DNA of 64,000 bases from Neoarius graeffei (Eukaryota > Chordata > Actinopteri > Siluriformes > Ariidae): positions 79,427,227-79,491,226 of the forward strand of contig NC_083582.1 in assembly GCF_027579695.1 (NCBI RefSeq). Reading direction: 5' to 3'. Position 1 is the stretch's first letter; each line of letters begins with the position of its first letter. Of this stretch, positions 1-64,000 are shown piece after piece. The position numbers were made by a program, and so were the translations under genes. Under the pieces are notes generated by a model. The model was not told where the DNA came from. It saw only the letters and a program-made list of their open reading frames with translations, and searched no databases.

Positions 1-92
1 AAAAACATAATACTCAAGTAAAGTACAGATACTCAAAAAGTGTACTTAAGTACAGTACTCAAGTAAATGTACTTCGTTACTGTCCACCTCTG
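1..92. mobile_element. Terminal end of a hAT-type transposon, cut by window edge
   Basis: The sequence is made of alternating 'TACTCAAGTA / TACTTAAGTAC' motifs and ends ...CTGTCCACCTCTG. Read in reverse this is CAGAGGTGGACAG..., the familiar terminus of a fish hAT family. The rest of the element lies left of the window. Confidence 0.5.
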
Positions 93-690
93 CTAATTAG
101 GACAAAATAACAAATTTTCCAGGCTTCTCATTAGAGTTGTATCTCCTCTCTCATTTCTCAGAGATTCCAGTTCTGATTGATGTTTTGGGTCGATCTTCCC
201 TCAAGGAACAAAACTTGGTTGGTTGGTTGTTGATTTTCTTGTTATAAACAATTTGTTTACAACTTTGTTTATTTGCAGTTAAATCGTGTTTCCTCCCTCC
301 CTCAGTTCTCAATGGATTTCAGTTCTGATTGTTTTATTTGAAAGAACTCGACCTTCTGCACAACACTCGGTTATTGTATTGTCAAATTTTTGCTCACAAA
401 TTAGTCATTAGGTCAATTTAACACATTTTCTTCTGACTAGAATTGTATCTCCTCTCTCATTTCTCACCCAGTTCCAGTTCTGATGGATGTTTTGGGTCGA
501 TTTTCCCTCGGGGAACAAAACGGAGTCCTTTGTTGATGTTCCTGTTGTAAGCAGTTAGTGGTGGAGGTCGGTCCTCTCTCTCGCACATCGTCACATTTCA
601 GTTCCGTTTGGTGTTTTGGTCGTCAGGGTCGTTTTGATGGCAGGACAGATGAGATACTACGCTCCTGACTTTCTGGTTGTTATACTGATG
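93..690. repeat. Diverged local duplication, no gene seen
   Basis: A ~75-bp motif (TCTCCTCTCTCATTTCTC... AGTTCTGATTGATGTTTTGG) occurs near 140-215, more weakly near 289-355, again near 446-520 and partly near 571-623. The copies are diverged and spaced ~150 bp apart. No coding potential was recognised. Confidence 0.5.
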
Positions 691-1201
691 CCCCTTTTCC
701 ACCAAAGCAGTTCCAGGGCTGGTTCGGGGCCAGTGCTTAGTTTGGAACCGGGTTTTCTGTTTCCACTGACAAAGAACTGGCTCTGGGGCCAGAAAAACCG
801 GTTCCAGGCTAGCACCAACTCTCTGCTGGGCCAGAGGAAAGAACCGCTTACGTCAGCGGGGGGCGGAGTTGTTAAGACCAACAACAATAACAAGACCGCG
901 AAAGATCGCCATTTTTAAGAGACGAGAAGCAGCAGCTGTACAAACGCGAAGTCATCCATTATTATTATTGTTGTTGTTGTTGTTGCTGCTTCTTCCATGT
1001 TGTTTTTGCTTCGATATTCGCACCAAGGTTTATGCAAACATAGCGACATAATGACATATACAGCGACGTAATGAGGTGACTCCACTTAGCACCGCGAGCT
1101 ATGGAAAAGCAAACTGGTTCTCAGCTGGCTCGCAAGTTGAACGAGTTGTGAACCAGCACCAGCACCGAACCAGCCCTGGAACTGATTTGGTGGAAAAGGG
1201 G
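691..1201. mobile_element. MITE with ~40-bp terminal inverted repeats
   Basis: Starts CCCCTTTTCCACCAAAGCAG and ends with its inverse; the arms match over about 40 bp with one mismatch. The interior carries (TTG)n at ~957-985 and no transposase. The flanks (ATG/TATG) do not give a clear target duplication, so the superfamily is undecided. Confidence 0.7.
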
Positions 1202-2411
1202 TATGAGAGTGCTGTTTGAGAGTGAATATCAAAAAGTGAAAATATGTCCTTGCAGATATTCTAAAGATCCTTTCACTAAACAGCACGTGGATAATAGTGT
1301 GTCTATTTTTTGGGATGTTCACCAGTAAAACCAGTAACCCAAGCAGCTCAAATTCTCATGAATTTCTGCCTCCAAAGCTACAGAGAAATTTAATCTAATC
1401 TAGGTAGTTATCTGATAGATAGCTGATGTGGATTTGTAAGAGTCCCTGCTTACATTTTCTGAAAGGTGAAAGAAGTCTGAGAGAGAAAAAGCTCTTTAGA
1501 GCATTCTTTTTTTTTTTGGAAACAATTTGCTCTGCCTTGTAGGCAGTATTGTCATGTTTGTGCTCCATTGCGTCACTGCTATTGACTCTGTCCTGCTTTG
1601 GCTGAAGATAAATAGCACGGGGAGGTGGAGAAGGAGGAGGCTGTGATTGTTCCTCGTCGCCATGGAGATTTATTTCTCCGCTTCTGGCTTCACTGGTATT
1701 TTCTTTTTCCCCCAAAAGCACTTTACACCCACATTTGTCGTAATGAGAGTCTTGGACATGTGCACAGCCTCTCTCATGGTATAATGACTGAAGCTTGAGG
1801 GGGGAAAAGAAAAAGAGGTAATCATGCAGATTTTCTCAGCGGCTCATGAACAAATGCTTCTGTATCATGTTTTGAGAGGAAAAAAAACCCAACAAGGCTG
1901 CTAAAGGAACGGCTTCAGATTCATTTTTCACTCCCAGGCCCATTCACATGATCAGTGTGAAAGTGAATCTTGATAAAGTGTTGAATCTCGTAGTCATATT
2001 GAGCATCCAGGATGAAGCATCGCAGGAAGGAGGAAGGTTGCTCGAATCCCATTACCCAGCTCTCGGTAGTCTACTGGACATGATCGGTATGTTCATTGCT
2101 TTATCAATAAGAGCTCTTTCCAGCCGGATACATCTTGCGTGAATGTCAAAAATGCACACTGATAAATGACAGCCATTGCTGTGTTGCTTAGCAACAACTA
2201 ATTTCACCTATCCAGGTTTTTTTTTCTGTATTTCTGTTATGATGTGTTGAAGATGTGAAAGTTTATTTATGACAAAGAAAAAAACAACGTGTTAGTGAGG
2301 TATTTTAGGTTACGATGAGCCATCACAGATTCACTGCTCACTGGAATTGATTCAAGTCTCTGGAGCGATAAGTGGCCTTCTTCTAAAAGATATTTCCTGA
2401 GTTGGTTGGTG

Positions 2412-2414
<3 letters not shown>
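1202..2414. other. Upstream region with no recognised feature
   Basis: AT-rich sequence with scattered short open frames of no recognisable family and no repeat that I could match elsewhere in the window. Confidence 0.4.

Positions 2415-2443
<29 letters not shown>
2415..2443. repeat. (GAT)n microsatellite
   Basis: About nine GAT units. Its reverse strand would read as a histidine run, which explains a spurious His-rich frame there. Confidence 0.9.
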
Positions 2444-2444
<1 letters not shown>

Positions 2445-2775
2445 TAGAATGCTCTATCCGTCCAAGAAATGTGGAGTGTGATGAGTGTTGATGAGTCTGG
2501 AAGCCATAGCGATTCATCATTCACATACATTTCATTCACATTAAACCATTCACTGAGGGCTTGTGACTTGAAGATGGGGGCGGAGTCATTCTGAAAGAGA
2601 CCACACCCATCTGGAGAGCAATGTTTCATCAGAGGATAAAGGCAATGATTCAGAAGATCTTTGGATTGATTTACAGTGAAGTTTCATTCTAAGGGGAGAA
2701 GTGGAGTCAAAACATGGCAGTGAAATAAATAAATGCCCCCCCCCATTGTTACTCTCACTCAGGATTTTTCTACTG

Positions 2776-2822
2776 TATTATTATTATTATTATTATTATT
2801 ATTGTTGTTGTTGTTGTTGTTC
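2776..2822. repeat. (ATT)n(GTT)n compound microsatellite
   Basis: Uninterrupted ATT units followed by GTT units. Confidence 0.9.
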
Positions 2823-3023
2823 TCATAACATTTTTAGGATGCTATTTCTCCCTCAGTTTTCAACCAGTCATCACCAAATTTCACATGAAGAATACCTCTG
2901 GGCTGAATTAAGTTGCTATGACTTTTGGTGCTGATCTGGATCAGTGATCTGGAATGATCCATGAAAAACAGATTTTTTTCAATCACTTATAACTTTGTCA
3001 CTTTTCATTATTTTTAAAATTAG

Positions 3024-3058
<35 letters not shown>

Positions 3059-3107
3059 CTTATTATTATTATTATCTCATTTATTATTATTATTATTATT
3101 ATTATTA
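3024..3107. repeat. (TTA)n microsatellite abutting a SINE
   Basis: TTA units with two short interruptions; the SINE begins directly after it. Confidence 0.9.
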
Positions 3108-3486
3108 GGGCGGCACGGTGGTGTAGTGGTTAGCGCTGTCGCCTCACAGCAAGAAGGTCCGGGTTCGAGCCCCGTGGCCGGCGAGGGCCTTTCTGTGTGG
3201 AGTTTGCATGTTCTCCCCGTGTCTGCGTGGGTTTCCTCCGGGTGCTCCGGTTTCCCCCACAGTCCAAAGACATGCAGGTTAGGTTAACTGGTGACTCTAA
3301 ATTGACCGTAGGTGTGAATGTGAGTGTGAATGGTTGTCTGTGTCTATGTGTCAGCCCTGTGATGACCTGGCGACTTGTCCAGGGTGAACCCCGCCTTTCG
3401 CCCGTAGTCAGCTGGGATAGGCTCCAGCTCACCTGCGACCCTGTAGAACAGGATAAAGCGGCTACAGATAATGAGATGAGATGAGA
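3108..3486 (+). mobile_element. tRNA-derived SINE, copy A
   Basis: The head reads GTGTAGTGGTTAGCG (A-box-like) and GGTTCGAGCCC (B box matching GGTTCRANNCC), which is a Pol III tRNA-type promoter. A ~300-bp body follows with conserved blocks such as GGAGTTTGCATGTTCTCC and CCAAAGACATGCAGG, ending in GATGAGATGAGA. The same unit recurs at 8421-10682 (reverse, split), 11007, 52590 (old) and 62409. Confidence 0.9.
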
Positions 3487-4383
3487 AATAATGATCATAA
3501 TTAAGTGTTAGCTGTAGCCATAGCTGTAAACAAATGTCTCAGCTAATGGAAAATTCAGCTCTGTAAAAACAGCATGTGGCTATGTTTGCAAGCCAGCTAA
3601 CATTACCTTTGTTTACATTCAGTTAATAATGGAGGTGGTGTTCATTCCATCATAGCTTGCTTCATTAAATGTTCAAAAATCCAGATATAAAAGACTGTAG
3701 CCATGTAAAAAAAAAAGTAATTACACGAGCAGGGTTTTTTTCACCAGATGACTTATTTATTGTTCTTTGACATCTTTGAACTTTTACTCTTTACTGAAGT
3801 GTGTTTTATACTCTTGTTTAGCTGATTACTTTTTTTTATATTCTCGCCACGTTCACTGGATATGAGCAATCACACGCTCTGATTGGCTACTCTACTACTA
3901 GGATATCAGCTCATATCCCATATGTAGAGAAAAACAAAATGGTGAAGTGTGTTGCTGAACCAACCGAGGACAAAATAAAAACTCTACTCGAAAACAAAAC
4001 CCCCAAAAATAAAAAAAGCAACAAAATATGGAATGAAAGTATTTGATGGTGCTACGCGCCTCGTTGGCTATCAGCTCATGTACGACTTGATTTCGTGGAA
4101 TAACTGTTAAATAGTTAAGGCTTCTTAACTTCCTAATTACATTATTTTGACCGGAAAAACATGGCTGTAAAACATACCAGATGCCTGATTCTTTTCCCTA
4201 AGAATGCACTTCACTACCAGCATCACCAACTACAATGTCTTTTTTTTTTGAATAGATGAGGCTTTAACCTGTCCGAGTGGCTTTAATTACCTCATTCCCA
4301 GGGAGATATTTTATAGCATGCTAATGAAGAGTCTTTGCTCAGTGCTCTGTTGCTGTGAGACAAACTAAAAGTCATCCAAATAG
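3487..4383. other. Upstream region with a dispersed repeat fragment (~3820-4115)
   Basis: The segment from ~3820 (TTCACTGGATATGAGC...) to ~4115 (...CATGTACGACTTGATTTCG) is an inverted relative of 38946-39470. It is a mobile-element relic of unknown class. The remainder shows nothing recognisable. Confidence 0.5.
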
Positions 4384-4390
4384 TTTAAAA
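4384..4390 (+). promoter_or_regulatory. Possible TATA-like element of the pkd1b-like gene
   Basis: TTTAAAAG lies ~230 bp upstream of the chosen start codon, followed by purine-rich sequence (4455-4500). It is the only TATA-like string near exon 1. This is weak evidence, because AT-rich strings are common here. Confidence 0.15.
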
Positions 4391-4613
4391 GGGGGTGAGG
4401 GGGCAACACTGTGCTGGACACAATGCAGGATAAATCACTGAGAATGAACAGAATAAGAAAGAAAGAAGGGGAAAGGGAGAGGGTAAGGGCAAGGGCAGTG
4501 AACAGGAGGAATAATCAGGGCTGTTTTAAGAGGAGGTCCTGAACAACAGCATGCATGTTCAGCACAGTAGAAAAGGAGAGGGAGAGGGTTCTGGGTTCTC
4601 ACAGGCCTCACGG

Positions 4614-59857
<55,244 letters not shown>

Positions 59858-60599
59858 GTGGGTTCCACTGCTTTAACCTGGGTGCGATGTTATGAAAAAA
59901 AAAAGTGGGTATTTCAGACAAACATTGCTAATTAACAAGACTAGAGTTTACCAGACGATAGCATACAGAGGTGACCAACATTGTTAATAAGAAAATCCTA
60001 CAATCAGAATGTTACCCCAAAAACATAACATATGAGTGCTTCATTTAAACTAACAACAAAAGTAACAAGAAGGGAACTCGGAGAGCACAGACCTCCGTCA
60101 TAAATAATATTTGTTTCTTGAATATTGAATATGATATGCAAATCTGCAATTGCAACCACTTTATATGTGAAACTAAATTCATATATCTTCCCTGTGAGCC
60201 GGATTTGCTCCAGAATTTAATAGGTTCTTCCTTGGCCCATGTTACACCCTTCCACCAAGTTTCATGGAAATCAGTTTGGTAGGTTTTGAGCAATCCTGCT
60301 TACAGGAATAGATTGATGAGGAAAACGAGACTTGTTTTGAATGGTGATAGTGGTGGTGCATAGTCCTCACTCACACTACTTTGCTTCCAGTTGGTTGTCC
60401 AAGTGGCAAACAAGAGAGCAAGATGATGAGGGTTGTCGGGAAGCTGCAATATTAGTGATGAATCCCTGGTGGAATGAGGATGCCAGAGCTCTGTTAGCTG
60501 TTCCATTTCAGGATTCCAGATGGGCCTTCACGGCAACCGTGACTAGCACCAGGGCATATAACGTCTCTGCTGTGCGTCAACCTGACTGGCAGTCCCCAG
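59858..60599. other. Intron 16 proximal part, one reversed dispersed repeat
   Basis: 60072-60300 is a reversed relative of 12603-12826. An open frame at 60341-60600 (NPWWNEDARALLAVPFQDSR) belongs to no family I recognise. Confidence 0.4.
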
Positions 60600-61270
60600 G
60601 GTTTACCACATGGTATGCATCTCCATTCTTCTGTATGGATACGAAGTGTGGATGCTCTATAGAAGACAAGTCAAGACCTTGGAAGCCTTCCACATCCATT
60701 GCCTTCAGTGCATCCTCAGAATGACCTGGGAGGACAGAATCACCCACATGCGGATCATAAGCAGCATTGGTTCCACCAGCATCAAATCCATCCTTCTCCG
60801 TCAAGTTCTTCGTTGGACCAGGCACATGGTTCTGATAAACACTACTCGACTTCACCATATGGGGAAGCTGGCTGAAGGAACCCATCCCCGTGGTGCACCA
60901 AAGAAACACTGGAAGGATTTCCTCAAAGAATCCATGAAGTCTTGTAATATCCATCCTGGAGATCTCAAAATCCTCATGGCCAATTGTACCACATGGAGAC
61001 GGACTGTCACTGAGGGGGTCAATCATTTCGAGCAAGAGAGAACAAGGATATGTGAGGAGCAATGACCAGTAAGACAAGAGAAGCGACTCAATCTCTCAGC
61101 ACTCGTAGACCATTTCCTTTGTTCACACTGCCCTTGGATCTGCGGATTCAACATCGGCCTTCATTTCTGTGTCAGGGCACATGGGAGAAGGAAAGAACCT
61201 GGGGTGGATGAGGAAGAGACCATCATCATTGTCAAACCAACAGATGGCCAGGAGGAGGAGCTTACAGGGA
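60600..61270 (+). pseudogene. LINE ORF2 C-terminal fragment
   Basis: Encodes SILLYGYEVWMLYRRQVKTL, EAFHIHCLQCILRMTWEDR, HMGKLAEGTHPRGAPKKHW and HFEQERTR. This is the C-terminal RT region of a LINE, which then degenerates towards a cysteine-histidine segment (LCSHCPWICGFN). No catalytic box remains. Confidence 0.8.
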
Positions 61271-62408
61271 GACAACCAAGTCAAGTCAAGTTTATTTTTA
61301 TAGCGCTTTTAACCATAGACATTGTTGCAAAGCAGCTTTACATAATTTGAATGACTTAAAATATGAACTAATTGTATCCCTAATCTATCCCCAATGAGCA
61401 AGCCTGTGGCGACAGTGGCAGGAAAAACTCCCTCAGACAACATGAGGAAGAAACCTTGAGAGGAACCAGACTCAAAAGGGAACCCATCCTCATTAGGTTG
61501 ATAACAGACAATGTGATTAACATTTTTAACAGTTTTAACATGAAGTCTGTTTTGTTGATGTTATAACTCTTCATTGATGGAAACTTGAGTGCAAAACTGT
61601 TCATGACAACTGCAGTCCTAAACTTAGCAAGTCAACTGTAGTCCTCAGCCATAAAAGCATGACTGTAAGTGTCCAGAGCATCCTCCAGGTGTGACTTTCA
61701 ACTGTCCATATGGGGCCGTCCTCCACAGGAGTGATGTGATGAGACTCCAACCAGACACAGAGCACCAGGATGGATCAGGCAGGTCCGAGGAGCAGAAGAC
61801 GTCAGCATCTTGATCTCAGGATTGACATGTAACTCAGAGGGACAGACAGAGTGGGGGGGAGGGGGGGAGAAAAAGAGAAAGAGAGAGAAAACACAGGTTG
61901 TTAGGTATGCCCAGTGTCACCTGATGAGTAGGAACAGTATTCATTTTGTGCTGAGTGCAAACAGGGACTCCAGGAAAACTAACTATGATAGCATAACTAA
62001 AAGGGGAGAGCCAGAAAGTAACACAGGCATGAGGGAGCCCCGGGACATAAAGCAGCAGCCACTACACCGTCAACAAACTCGAGTGAGCAAGCGAGTGGGG
62101 ACTGACAGCATCCATACATCCCAGTTTACCAAAACACTCTGTCTGAGGACCCTCCAGATCTACACCTTTACCTCATAAACACCATTAACACAAGGCTTGA
62201 CTAAACAGATCTTTCAGCCTAGACTTAAATGCTGAGACTGTGTCTGAGTCCCAAACACTACTTGGAATATTGTTCCGTAACTGTGGGGCTTTGTAAGAAA
62301 AGGCTCTGCCCCCTGATGTAGCCTTCACTATATGAGGTACCAGCAGCTAGCCTGCACCTTTTGATCTAAGTAGGCGTGGCAGGTCATAAAGGACCAGAAG
62401 TTCACTCA

Positions 62409-62780
62409 GGGGCAGCAAGGTGGTGTAGTGGTTAGCGCTGTCGCCTCACAGCAAGAAGGTCTGGGTTCAAGCCCCGTGGCCAGCGAGGGCCTTTCTGTAT
62501 GGAGTTTGCATGTTCTTCCTGTGTCCGCGTGGATTTCCTCCGGGTGCTGCAGTTTCCCCCACAGTCCAAAGACATGCAGGTTAGGTTAACTGGTGACTCT
62601 AAATTGACCGTGAATGTGAGTGTGAATGGTTGTCTGTGTCTATGTGTCAGCCCTGTGATGACCTGGTGACTTGTCCAGGGTGTACCCTGCCTTTTGCCCG
62701 TAGTCAGCTGGGATAGGCTGCAGCTTGCCTGTGACCCTGTAGAACAGGATAAAGCGGCTAAAGATAATGAGATGAGATGA
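62409..62780 (+). mobile_element. tRNA-derived SINE, copy D
   Basis: GTGGTGTAGTGGTTAGCGC, GGTTCAAGCCCCG (B box with one change), and end AGATAATGAGATGAGATGA. Inserted in the L2 LINE. Confidence 0.9.
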
Positions 62781-62799
62781 AAGAAAGCTATCCGGATAA

Positions 62800-63588
62800 T
62801 GTTATCAATATGAGTTTCTAATGAAAGACTGGAGTCAGTAATCACCCTGAGGTCTTTTACTGCTGCACATGAAGAAACAGAAAGGCCATCCAGAGTTACT
62901 GTGGAATCAGAAAACTTACTTCTTGCTGCATGTGGTCTTAGTACAAGTATTTCAGTCTTGTCAGAGTTAAGCAGAAGGGAGTTAATAAGCATCCAGTGTC
63001 TAATGTCCTTCACACATTCCTCAGTTCTATTAAGCTGGTGTCTCTCATCAGGTTTTGCAGAAACATACAACTGTGTGTCATCAGCATAACAGTGGAAACT
63101 AATACCATGCTTACGAATAATTTCACACAGAGGGAACATATATAAAGAAAAAAGCAGTGGACCCAAGACAGAACCTTGTGGAACACCAAACTTTACCTCA
63201 GTATGTCTAGAAAAATCACCATTTACATCAACATACTGATAGCGATCAGTTAAATAAGAGCTGAGCCAGGAGATGGTCATTCCCTTAACTCCCACAACAT
63301 TTTCTAGTCTATCCAGAAGAATGGAATGATCAATGGTATCAAATGCTGCACTAAGGTCAAGCAACACAAGCAGCGAGACACAGCCCTGATCAGACGCCAA
63401 CAGTAGGTCATTTACTACTTTAACCAGAGCTGTCTCTGTGCTATGATGAGGTCTAAATCCTGACTGATACATTTCATGGATGTTATTCCTATGTAAATAT
63501 GAGCATAACTGCTGTGCCACAGCTTTTTCAAGGATCTTGGAGATAAAGGGGAGGTTTGATATTGGCTGATAATTGGACAGCTGACAGG
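62800..63588 (-). pseudogene. L2-type LINE reverse transcriptase fragment
   Basis: Open from ~63520: [54 protein letters not shown], catalytic [11 protein letters not shown], and [20 protein letters not shown]. It ends where the SINE begins; the frame continuing into SINE sequence is accidental. Confidence 0.88.
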
Positions 63589-64000
63589 CAGTGCCGTATT
63601 AAGCCAATGCGTTGCCCCTGGGCACTATACGTCAAGTGCCCCCCCCCCCCCACCACCACCCTGCACGCACGCGTTCAGTAACCTCCTGCACACACTCACA
63701 AACCTTGCCCTTTGCTGTCAAAAATAGTAGCATATACATAAACAATAGTACACATAAACAAGGTCATTCTTCCTCATTGAAAATTTATTAAGTAGGCTAC
63801 ATCAGCCCATCAAATTCACTGAAAACAACCAACAATATGCATGTAGGCATATTGAAATGTCTTATTCAAAAATGAGCAGCATATATTTGTATGTCTCAAT
63901 AAAAACCTTCAAAGCATCCTCCCCATAGCGCAGGATCAGTTGAAATAGAGAAGTGTTCTACTGGCGTCGGCTGCGCTGGGTTGACATCCATAACACCCTC
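63589..64000. mobile_element. Probable hAT terminus, cut by window edge
   Basis: CAGTGCCGTATTAAGCC begins where the L2 similarity stops. A leading CAGTG and this motif recall fish hAT ends. A C-run lies at ~63638-63650. The partner end is outside the window. Confidence 0.4.

Larger units (their letters stand above)
61279..63588 (-). mobile_element. L2-type LINE with an inserted SINE
   Basis: On the - strand from the right: RT (63588-62800), SINE insertion (62409-62780, opposite orientation), LINE C-terminal part (62400-62230, WDSDTVSAFKSRLKDLF), then a long 3' UTR ending at AAACTTGACTTGACTTGG. A hAT terminus truncates the 5' side. Confidence 0.85.

Noticed and set aside
2267..2629. Reverse-strand frame with a histidine run
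   Set aside because: The run is the translation of the (GAT)n microsatellite; no other protein feature is present.
3120..3180. tRNA-like sequence with A and B boxes
   Set aside because: It is the head of a SINE with a long non-tRNA body, repeated several times in the window, so it is not a functional tRNA gene.
4551..4613. Start codon at 4551
   Set aside because: It would place 21 polar residues before the hydrophobic signal core; 4614 gives a normal signal peptide, though 4551 is not excluded.
60389..60600. Possible further pkd1b exon after CTTCCAG
   Set aside because: Phase 0 from exon 16 meets a stop after 11 codons, and no downstream polycystin motif is seen.
62432..62800. C-terminal part of the frame 62432-63520
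   Set aside because: From ~62800 leftwards the codons are reversed SINE sequence, a chance continuation of the L2 frame.

Overview
The window is teleost fish genomic DNA. The evidence is a vertebrate gene with GT-AG introns and conserved exon phases, fish-type tRNA-derived SINEs, L2 and other LINEs, Tc1/mariner, hAT and TTAA-type (Kolobok-like) DNA transposons, a Ty3/Gypsy element and a DIRS-like tyrosine-recombinase element. A catfish or other ostariophysan would fit this repeat mix, but that is only a guess. Nothing prokaryotic is present.

The only host gene I can support is the 5' half of a polycystin-1 paralogue on the + strand, from 4614 to at least 59857, running off the right edge. 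I assembled 16 coding exons whose phases join without a break. They encode about 2259 residues: signal peptide, C-type lectin domain, LDL-A-like module, about 15 PKD (Ig-like) repeats and most of the REJ region. Twelve PKD repeats and the start of REJ lie in one 3641-nt exon (39797-43437), the counterpart of the ~3.6-kb exon 15 of human PKD1. The LRR, WSC and first PKD domain of canonical polycystin-1 are absent, because the signal peptide exon splices directly to the lectin domain. This suggests the shorter teleost paralogue (pkd1b-like). The GPS, transmembrane and PLAT parts must lie beyond 64000.

The introns are filled with mobile elements. 1-4500: hAT end, a 511-bp MITE, simple repeats, a SINE. 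Intron 2 (6160-12102): a 5'-truncated LINE with target duplication, a TTAA element split by a SINE that is itself split by an L2, another SINE, and a G/T-rich minisatellite. Introns 5-6 (13073-19891): LINE tails, a ~740-bp dispersed repeat, an old transposon with long inverted ends containing a LINE (with L2 inside) and a hAT (with a MITE inside). Intron 7 (20639-28786): Tc1-type MITE, LINE relic, and a DIRS-like element (22868-28655) carrying a solo LTR. Intron 8 (28919-37181): a Gypsy element (29624-34507) and a TTAA element with an intact THAP-domain ORF. Intron 10: V-SINE and MITE cluster. Intron 11 (43438-52087): a 5.95-kb hAT whose 8-bp target duplication is the exon's own splice donor, holding about 106 copies of a 31-bp satellite and a second hAT. 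Intron 13 (52515-58556): two Tc1 elements, one with an uninterrupted 340-codon transposase and ending 30 bp before the next exon. 59858-64000: LINE and L2 relics with a SINE, and a hAT end.

The gene and the elements are mechanistically connected mainly at splice sites. Several insertions sit within 7-80 bp of exon boundaries, one with a duplicated splice donor and one possibly supplying a branch point.
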